Under the pieces are notes generated by a model that saw only the letters and a list, made by a program, of their open reading frames with translations, was not told the DNA's origin and did not search any database. Made by a program: the position numbers and the translations under genes. Source: Spirochaetaceae bacterium (GTDB lineage: Bacteria; Spirochaetota; Spirochaetia; SZUA-6; Bin103). From it: a DNA stretch of 31,470 bases. The stretch is from assembly GCA_028818385.1 (NCBI GenBank), contig JAPPNY010000120.1, positions 1 through 31,470 of the forward strand, in the 5' to 3' direction. This document shows, piece by piece, positions 25,179-31,470 of the stretch (within the stretch, counting starts at the first letter, position 1; each line of letters begins with the position of its first letter).

Positions 25179-25206
25179 CCGGAGCTGTGGTAGGAAGGCG
25201 GATGCG

Positions 25207-26097
25207 GTGACCATCCGCAGGGGGATCGGCAGCCATGCCTTCGACGGGCTCAACGTGCTGTTCATGGCCGCGTTCTGCATCACGGTGCTGTACCCGTTCT
25301 GGAACCTGATCCTGGTGTCGCTGGAGGGCGTCGAGGAGGCCAAGGCGCTGCGCTTCAAGCTGACCAACCAACACTGGAATGCGTCGGCGTATGAGTATCT
25401 GCTGTTCGACTCGCTGGTGCTGCGATCCTACCGGAACACGATTCTGCGCACGGTGGTGGGGACTGCCATGAGCGTGTTCGTCTGCTCGATGGCCGCCTAC
25501 ACCGTGTCCAAACGGGATCTCCCCGGCCGTGGCCTGCTGATGGCGATCCTGATCATCACCCTGTTCTTCTCGGGCGGATTCATCCCCACGTTCCTGCTCA
25601 TCAGGGGCCTGGGGCTGTACAACACCTTCTGGGTGCTGGTGCTCCCGGGCCTGGTGAATGCCTTCAACGTCATCATCATCCGCAACTTCTTCATGGCGAT
25701 CGACCAGGGGGTCGAGGAGTCGGCGCTGATGGACGGCGCCACCTACCGGCGCATCCTGGTGTCGATCGTCATGCCGCTGAGCATGCCGGTGCTGGCGACC
25801 GTCACGCTGTGGACGGCCGTGAGCATCTGGAACGAGTGGTTCGAGGCGCTGATCTTCACGTCCGGGAACGACTGGATCGTGCTGCAGGAGTTCATTCGCC
25901 GCATGATGGAGGAGGTCTTCAACAAGCGGGAACTCGCGGTCATCGACCGGTTCAACGACGAGTTCGGCCGGCAGATCCAGCGCGACAACGTGCAGTCGGC
26001 GGTGATTATCATCACCATCGGACCGATCGTGCTGCTCTATCCGTTCCTGCAGCGCTACTTCGTGCGCGGCATCATGGTCGGCTCCCTGAAGGCATAA
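25207..26097 (+). CDS. lplC: ABC transporter permease 3B, LplC/YtcP family
   Basis: Starting at GTG 28 nt after permease 3A, this 296-residue protein shows the LplC pattern. It has NTILRTVVGTAMSVFVCSMA with AYTVSKRDLPGRG, FFSGGFIPTFLLIRGLGLYN, the EAA loop QGVEESALMDGATYRRILVS, then MPLSMPVLATVTLW, and the C-terminal IVLLYPFLQRYFVRGIMVGS LKA. It should pair with permease 3A. Its stop codon lies in the first copy of a 15-bp tandem duplication. Confidence 0.9.
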   Translation: MTIRRGIGSHAFDGLNVLFMAAFCITVLYPFWNLILVSLEGVEEAKALRFKLTNQHWNASAYEYLLFDSLVLRSYRNTILRTVVGTAMSVFVCSMAAYTVSKRDLPGRGLLMAILIITLFFSGGFIPTFLLIRGLGLYNTFWVLVLPGLVNAFNVIIIRNFFMAIDQGVEESALMDGATYRRILVSIVMPLSMPVLATVTLWTAVSIWNEWFEALIFTSGNDWIVLQEFIRRMMEEVFNKRELAVIDRFNDEFGRQIQRDNVQSAVIIITIGPIVLLYPFLQRYFVRGIMVGSLKA

Positions 26098-26122
26098 ACC
26101 GGGCGCGCATAAACCGGGCGCG
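26093..26122. repeat. 15-bp tandem duplication across the lplC stop codon
   Basis: CATAAACCGGGCGCG is present twice, perfectly and back to back. The first copy includes the TAA stop of the LplC-type gene. It looks like a simple slippage duplication with no coding effect. Confidence 0.9.
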
Positions 26123-26130
26123 CAAAGAAA

Positions 26131-26156
26131 AGGCAGGGCCCTTGCGAGCCCTGCCT
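26131..26156 (-). terminator. Intrinsic terminator of binding protein 3 (reverse strand)
   Basis: AGGCAGGGC (26131-26139) pairs perfectly with GCCCTGCCT (26148-26156). Read on the reverse strand, the stem is followed by TTTTCTTT, giving a classical intrinsic terminator about 40 nt after the stop of the gene at 26195-27883. The forward direction lacks a T-run but the stem could still stop the convergent lplC transcript. Confidence 0.75.
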
Positions 26157-26194
26157 GATGTGTGCCCCGGAGCTGGTGCTCCGAGCCGCGAAGC

Positions 26195-27883
26195 TCAGTA
26201 CTCGAGCCTGCCTTCGAGGTAGGCGTCGACCAACGGCGCCTTGGCAAACTCCTCCAGATACCGGCTCATGCCGTTCCGCTCGAGCTCGCGCAGGTAGTCG
26301 TCCCAGTCTTCATCGAGGTCGAGATCTCCCAGGATGAAATTGGCCGTGTACTCCAGGGCCGTGGTGGTGAGACCCGAGTTGTAGCGGTTGCGCATCGTGA
26401 TGATGTTGGTCTCGTTCAGGAAGTCGTAGCGGTACTGGTGGACGTAGTGGTCCATGTAGCCGTCTTTCGCGAGCAGATCGTTCTCCACCTGCTCGTACGG
26501 CTGCCCCAGCTTGCGGATGTCGTGCAGCCATGGGAGCCAGTATCCGCCGATCAGGTTGCCGGCGTGCTTGTGGCGCTCGTCCTCCGGGAACTCGTGCTGG
26601 ATGACCGGAGACTTCCAGGGCTCGCCCGACCAGTCATAGTTCACGCCTTCGACGCCGTACCAGTTGCGCATGAACCCCTCGCGAGTGGAGTGCAGCCAGT
26701 CGAAGATGCGCATGGCGCGGTCGAATTTCTCATCGGACAGGTCGCTCGCCGCCAGAGCGGCGCGCCCTCGGGTGCCGATCCTGAATCCGGTGGGGATCGC
26801 CGCCGTCATCACCGAACCACCGGTCGAGGTCCCGTACATGCCGGTCATGTGGTTCAGCTCGGTCGGCACCACCAGCACCTTGGCATCGGGGTTCGCGTAC
26901 AGCATAGCGAAGGGCACCTCGGTGTCCGCTGCCTCGTAGATGTAGGAGTAGTGGTACTGCATGTAGCCGAGGTGGCCGGAGTTCCACAGATCCCGCGCGG
27001 CGCCCGCGTCCTGGGCCGCGATCACCGTCTCCTTGCTCAGGACGCCCTCCTGATAGAGCTGGTTGAACCACCTGAGCGCGTCCCGGTAGGCGTCGGTCGC
27101 GTACGCGAACTTCAATTCGCCGTCTTCCATCACGTTGATGTCCACGCCGCGGCCCTCGGTGCCGTACAGCGAGCCGGCCTGGCCGAAGCCGGTGAAGGTG
27201 GCGGGGAAGTAGCTGCCGACGCCGTAGGTCCGTTCGGCGCCCGAGACGTTCTCGTCCACGAACCGCTTGAGGATCTGGCGCATCTGGTCGGTGTCGAAGC
27301 CCTCGGTGCTCCAGAACACCCGTGGTGCGATCTCCGTAAGCTCGCCGGGAGCCTCGATGCCAAGCTTCTCCAGCCAGTCCAGGCGGTAGTAGGAGACCAT
27401 CATCGTCGAGGGCGTGCGGAAGAGCTGCGGGATGCCCATCAGCGCGTCCTCGCCCGGCACGCGCAGGAAGGACCACGCCCCGGTGTCATCCATGAGCGCG
27501 GCGGTGTTGGGCATCTTCTCGCGGATGTCCTCGAACGACCACGTGCGGATGAAGTCGTCCTGATACAGCTCGTCCATGTTCGCCTGCAGCACCGCCGAGA
27601 ACTCCGGGAGGCGGCCGGTAGCGAGCTGCGCGGCCACCGCTTCGTCGTTGCTCCAGTCCCGCAGATCGGGCCAGATGAAGGTCGTGTTGAACCGCTCGGA
27701 CATCTCGTTGAGATAGATGTTCTCGGAGGCCTTGTCCTCGTCGTGGAAGCGCATCGTCCAGCCGAGCCACTCGATCTCCAGGTGCTTGGCGAAGTGGTCC
27801 TGGCCGAACGCCGCGCCGGCCGCCAGGAGCGTGATGAGCCCCACCACGACGCCTGTGACCAGCGATCTCCGTAACCGTCTCAT
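26195..27883 (-). CDS. Extracellular solute-binding protein 3, LplA/YtcQ-like
   Basis: From the ATG at 27883, preceded by AGGAGGG at ideal spacing, the product is 562 residues; the longer frame from 27991 runs into the divergent promoter region. A Sec signal (RRLRRSLVTGVVVGLITLLA, cleavage near AFG) carries no Cys, unlike the lipoprotein LplA of Bacillus. The length and features such as IYLNEMSERFNTTF, MMVSYYRLDWLEKLGIEAPG, TGGSVMTAAIPTGFRI and a large C-terminal lobe match the 500-plus residue binding proteins that serve LplB/LplC permeases. It is on the opposite strand to its presumed permeases, so receptor and channel are under separate promoters. Confidence 0.85.
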   Translation of the reverse strand: MRRLRRSLVTGVVVGLITLLAAGAAFGQDHFAKHLEIEWLGWTMRFHDEDKASENIYLNEMSERFNTTFIWPDLRDWSNDEAVAAQLATGRLPEFSAVLQANMDELYQDDFIRTWSFEDIREKMPNTAALMDDTGAWSFLRVPGEDALMGIPQLFRTPSTMMVSYYRLDWLEKLGIEAPGELTEIAPRVFWSTEGFDTDQMRQILKRFVDENVSGAERTYGVGSYFPATFTGFGQAGSLYGTEGRGVDINVMEDGELKFAYATDAYRDALRWFNQLYQEGVLSKETVIAAQDAGAARDLWNSGHLGYMQYHYSYIYEAADTEVPFAMLYANPDAKVLVVPTELNHMTGMYGTSTGGSVMTAAIPTGFRIGTRGRAALAASDLSDEKFDRAMRIFDWLHSTREGFMRNWYGVEGVNYDWSGEPWKSPVIQHEFPEDERHKHAGNLIGGYWLPWLHDIRKLGQPYEQVENDLLAKDGYMDHYVHQYRYDFLNETNIITMRNRYNSGLTTTALEYTANFILGDLDLDEDWDDYLRELERNGMSRYLEEFAKAPLVDAYLEGRLEY

Positions 27884-27925
27884 GTGAACCCTCCTCTGTG
27901 GGTTTGGATAGTGGGCCAGTCTACG

Positions 27926-27940
27926 GGCCGGCCTCCGGCC
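27926..27940. promoter_or_regulatory. Small hairpin in the divergent intergenic region
   Basis: GGCCGG-CCT-CCGGCC is a perfect 6-bp dyad in the 119-bp region separating the divergent genes at 27883 (reverse) and 28003 (forward). It may be an operator for a shared regulator or simply a GC-rich palindrome. I see no strong -35/-10 pair on either strand here. Confidence 0.3.
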
Positions 27941-28002
27941 GGGCAAGGCGCCGTTGTGGGGGCCGGCTGCCACGGTCAGAATGGCTGGCACGGAGGGTAA
28001 CG

Positions 28003-29556
28003 ATGCAGGACCGGTATCGATTGGCGGAGGTCGGCACGGCGACGCAGCTCCTGATCGACGATCACGTCGTCGACGACATCTGGCTGCTGCGCCGGGTCCC
28101 GGAGATGCCGGCCAAGCATCCGGACAACCCGCTGGCGATCGCTCCCAGCCTTTACGACGCCGAGGAGAAGCTGTTCAAGGCGTGGTATCCGGCGGTCCCG
28201 GAGGATCCCGAAGACGACCCCGGCAACGAGGCGCTGTACGCCCGCGCGTACGCCGTGTCCGAGGACGGCTTCGACTGGCACAAGCCGGAGCTCGGAATCG
28301 TCGAGCACTCAGGATCGAAGCGGAACAACCTGATCGACGTCTCGGCGATGCACGGCGAGTTCGGGGTGGCGATGAAGGACCCGCACGATCCCGATCCCGG
28401 CAAGCGGTACAAGGGGACGATCAAGCGCTGGTACCACCACGTCGATCCCGACCGGCGCGGCGGCGGCCGGCTGTTCGCCGCGTACTCGGCGGACGGCATC
28501 CGCTGGCACATGTACCCGGACGAGCGCTCGATCATCCGCGACTCCAACGACGGCAACGGCTGCTTCCTCTACGACGAACGGATCGGCCGCTACGTGAACT
28601 TCCGCCGGCCGACCATCCTGGCCGGCCCGCGCGGCGAGGTGCCCGGCGACCTGGGCTTTCCGGAGGTCGAAGGTGACGCCCACGGCATGTACCGGCACCG
28701 GGAGGCGGAGGACTACCTGCACCGCTACGTGCGCGCGCAGCCGTACGTGGACACCCGCGCGGCGATCGGCGCCACCGACCACGCGCACGAAGGGATGGGC
28801 TGCAACCGCAGGATCGCCCGGGCGGAGAGCGACGACTTCGTGAACTGGACCGACCCGGAGGTGATCATCCGCCCCGACGAGCTGGACCCGCCGCGCCTCT
28901 ACGGCATCGACGTCTGCGTCTGCGACGGCGTGTACCTCGGGCTGCTGCAGGTCTTCAACAAGTGGGGACGGAAGGGATACCTGGGCGACCCCTCGCAGGC
29001 GGACACGATGGACGTCCAGTTGACCTTCAGCCGGGACGGCTTCCGCTGGGAGAGGCTGGCCAACCGGCCGGTGTTCATTCCGCGAGGCGTGATCGGCAGT
29101 TGGGACGGCGGCATGATCGCCGGCTCGCGGATGATCGAGCACGGCGACGAGCTGCGCTTCTACTACGCCGGACACTCGGGTTCCCACAACGTGACGGGGC
29201 GGACGAGCGGGACCGGCCTGGCCACGCTGCCGAAGGGGCGGTTCGTCGCGCGCGCCGCCTCCGACGAGCTGGGCGTGCTGATCACCAAGCCGTTCCGGCT
29301 GGAGGGCGACCGCCTGCGGATCAACGCGGACGCCTCGCGCGGGCGGATCAAGGTCGAGGTCGCCGACCCGATCGGCACGCCTATCCCCGGCCTGACCGTC
29401 CGCGACTGCCGTCCGATCGAAGGGGACGGGCTGCGCCTGGCGGTGACCTGGAACGGCGACGAGGCGTTGCGCAAGCTGGCGGGCCAAGTGGTGCGGCTCC
29501 GGTTCTACCTGTACGAGTCCAAGCTCTACTCGTTCACCGTAGGGTCACCGACGTAA
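28003..29556 (+). CDS. Beta-propeller glycosidase-like protein (GH32/43-type fold)
   Basis: GGAGGG stands before the ATG at 28003. The 517-residue product contains propeller-type blades with the usual alternation of strand and charged turn: KLFKAWYPAVPEDPEDDPGN, YAVSEDGFDWHKPELGIVEH, RLFAAYSADGIRWHMYPDER, RIARAESDDFVNWTDPEVII, LTFSRDGFRWERLANRPVFI and ELRFYYAGHSGSHN. A C-terminal beta-sandwich (about 425-517) resembles the tail domain of such proteins. No signal peptide is present. The SxDxxxW turn motifs match those of the propeller gene at 16214, but the two are otherwise different. No catalytic triad can be assigned with confidence. It diverges from binding protein 3, suggesting that uptake and breakdown of the same sugar are linked. 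Confidence 0.65.
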   Translation: MQDRYRLAEVGTATQLLIDDHVVDDIWLLRRVPEMPAKHPDNPLAIAPSLYDAEEKLFKAWYPAVPEDPEDDPGNEALYARAYAVSEDGFDWHKPELGIVEHSGSKRNNLIDVSAMHGEFGVAMKDPHDPDPGKRYKGTIKRWYHHVDPDRRGGGRLFAAYSADGIRWHMYPDERSIIRDSNDGNGCFLYDERIGRYVNFRRPTILAGPRGEVPGDLGFPEVEGDAHGMYRHREAEDYLHRYVRAQPYVDTRAAIGATDHAHEGMGCNRRIARAESDDFVNWTDPEVIIRPDELDPPRLYGIDVCVCDGVYLGLLQVFNKWGRKGYLGDPSQADTMDVQLTFSRDGFRWERLANRPVFIPRGVIGSWDGGMIAGSRMIEHGDELRFYYAGHSGSHNVTGRTSGTGLATLPKGRFVARAASDELGVLITKPFRLEGDRLRINADASRGRIKVEVADPIGTPIPGLTVRDCRPIEGDGLRLAVTWNGDEALRKLAGQVVRLRFYLYESKLYSFTVGSPT

Positions 29557-29574
29557 TCCGCGATGACGGATCCG

Positions 29575-29604
29575 TTGATCCCTGAACCAGAGCCAGGATA
29601 GAGT
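29575..29604 (+). promoter_or_regulatory. Weak promoter candidate for the antitoxin gene
   Basis: TTGATC (29575-29580) and TAGAGT (29599-29604) are 18 bp apart, each a 4/6 match to sigma-70 consensus, shortly before the antitoxin start. Low confidence because both elements are imperfect. Confidence 0.22.
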
Positions 29605-29629
29605 TGCGTGGATGACTCCGCAGGAGAGT

Positions 29630-29860
29630 ATGGTGTCCAGAGAGGAGGTGAAGAGCCTCATCGACGACCTGTCGGACAACGAACTGGATGCTGTAAGACA
29701 GTATATCCAGTCCCTTCACCCCTCGGACGATCCTGTCGCTTCGGCTCTTGCGGATGTGCCAGTGGACAACGAACCGGTTACCGGCGGTGACCTCTCGGCT
29801 ATCGAGGAGTCGGATGCTGACATCGCCGCAGGAAGAGTCGTATCCATGGAACAAAACTGA
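29630..29860 (+). CDS. Putative type II antitoxin
   Basis: A 76-residue acidic protein beginning MVSREEVKSLIDDLSDNELD, with AGGAG just upstream of this ATG; a frame extending to an ATG at 29612 lacks a ribosome site. The tail EPVTGGDLSAIEESDADIAA GRVVSMEQN resembles the C-terminus of small antitoxins that precede RelE-type toxins. In relatives I recall, the last helix runs several residues beyond GRVVSMEQ, so the end here may be clipped at a deletion point. The gene is directly followed by a remnant of its toxin. Without an intact toxin it may now be an orphan. Confidence 0.6.
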   Translation: MVSREEVKSLIDDLSDNELDAVRQYIQSLHPSDDPVASALADVPVDNEPVTGGDLSAIEESDADIAAGRVVSMEQN

Positions 29861-29955
29861 GAGTCGGCGACTGGCGGGTCATTTTCGAATACCGGCAGAG
29901 CAGTCAGCAGATCCTCGTCAAGAAGATTGGACATCGGCGGGAAGTCTACCGATAG
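29851..29955 (+). pseudogene. C-terminal remnant of a RelE/ParE-type toxin
   Basis: Reading in the frame of 29851, the sequence gives KLRVGDWRVIFEYRQSSQQ, then ILVKKIGHRREVYR and a stop at 29953-29955. This is the characteristic last third of RelE-family mRNA interferases (RVGDxRVI..., GHRxxVY). There is no start codon with toxin homology upstream: about the first 50 residues of a normal 85-90 residue toxin are absent, and the remnant abuts and slightly overlaps the antitoxin end. A deletion fused the antitoxin tail to the toxin middle, inactivating the toxin. Confidence 0.75.
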
Positions 29956-29961
29956 ACGATC

Positions 29962-30979
<1,018 letters not shown>

Positions 30980-31036
30980 CGCCCGGCCGATTGTGAGCTG
31001 CGCCTGCTGGGCGATACCCTCTTCCATGAGGAAGCC

Positions 31037-31420
31037 GTGGACGCCGAATTCAGATCAGCCGCATTCTCATGGCTCGCTGAGCAGGCCGCCCGCTACGGGG
31101 AGGTGATCCCGCGGGGAATCCTCCAGGCCGGCTTCGTGCATCGCGGCGAACCGGTCACGTTCATGGGACAACCCGGCATCTGGAAACCGCGCGTGCTGGA
31201 GCTTCCTCTCTCCATCACATCGGTGCACTCCGGTCCGTACGACGACTCGTTTACCGAGGAAGGGTTTCTCGCGTATCGCTACCGTGGCACCGATCCTCAA
31301 CATCGGGACAACGTCGGCCTGCGCGAGTTGTGCCGCACGCGTACGCCGTTGATCTACTTCCACGGCGTGGCACGCGGCCGATACATGCCGGTATGGCCCG
31401 TGTTCATCGTCGAGGATTGA
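31037..31420 (+). pseudogene. HNH endonuclease, N-terminal half only (interrupted)
   Basis: The 127-residue frame from GTG 31037 (weak GAGGA upstream) matches the N-terminal domain of a family of putative HNH restriction endonucleases: AAFSWLAEQAARYGEVIPRG, IWKPRVLELPLSITSV, GPYDDSFTEEGFLAYRYRGT, DPQHRDNVGLRELC and YFHGVARGRYMPVWPVFIVE. In complete members this is followed by a C-terminal catalytic domain with Cys pairs and the AAHI-containing HNH motif. Here the frame stops two residues later, exactly where a probable insertion-sequence end begins. The catalytic half is therefore missing from this window. The frame is open back to the P450 stop codon. Confidence 0.75.
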
Positions 31421-31470
31421 GGTGGTCCCGGAAAACTGGACAGGTGGTTAAGGTGTAACCCTGGCCAGGA
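31421..31470. mobile_element. Probable terminal end of an IS3-like insertion sequence (runs off the window)
   Basis: The last 50 bases, beginning GGTGGTCCCGGAAAACTGG, resemble the terminal inverted repeats of IS3-family elements (TGGTCCC...AAAACTGGACA). They start at the point where the HNH homology ends. The transposase itself lies beyond the window, and the other end and target duplication cannot be checked, so the family is a recollection, not a proof. Confidence 0.45.

Noticed and set aside
27884..27991. N-terminal extension of binding protein 3 to 27991
   Set aside because: The start at 27883 has an AGGAGGG site and begins directly at a signal peptide; the extension is basic and lies in the divergent promoter region.

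Overview
The window is a GC-rich bacterial carbohydrate uptake and degradation locus, flanked on both sides by genes that look truncated or decaying. Many genes start with GTG and overlap by 4 to 7 nt. Two of the three solute-binding proteins have ordinary Sec signal peptides with no lipobox, which points to a diderm with a periplasm. The gene mix (CUT1 transporters without ATPases, DUF5696, NHL/Yip1 membrane protein, a phytanoyl-CoA dioxygenase remnant, GNAT, RelE, P450 and HNH genes) would fit a high-GC environmental or sponge-associated spirochaete. That taxonomic guess is inference; no rRNA or marker gene is present.

Left flank (1-5926): a GNAT acetyltransferase; a phytanoyl-CoA dioxygenase fragment with three in-frame 27-bp palindromic repeats and no proper 3' end; a reverse-strand TIM-barrel glycosidase-like protein; and a reverse-strand one-protein two-component system (GAF-PAS-histidine kinase-receiver-winged helix). 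The kinase is divergent from the sugar locus, and its upstream region contains an 11-bp-phased direct repeat that could be its operator.

Central locus (5927-26097, forward): a GH127-like glycosidase; solute-binding protein 1; then, after an intergenic region with three inverted repeats, a tightly packed run. It holds an NHL/TPR/Yip1 membrane protein, a DUF5696 protein, a permease pair, a lectin-like plus beta-propeller glycosidase, a GH63-like glycosidase, a giant CBM-like/solute-binding fusion, a second permease pair, and an LplB/LplC-type third pair behind its own possible promoter. Solute-binding protein 3 (LplA-like) is convergent (26195-27883, reverse), with an intrinsic terminator between. 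A second propeller glycosidase-like gene (28003-29556) diverges from it. No ATP-binding subunit is encoded, so the permeases must share an ATPase made elsewhere. The predicted glycosidases lack signal peptides, while the binding proteins, the DUF5696 protein and the Yip1 protein are exported or in the membrane. The logic is capture of a complex glycan fragment at the envelope, import, and cytoplasmic breakdown.

Right flank (29557-31470): a small antitoxin followed by only the C-terminal part of a RelE-like toxin, a P450 with an internal deletion and frameshift, and the N-terminal half of an HNH endonuclease that stops where a probable insertion-sequence end begins.
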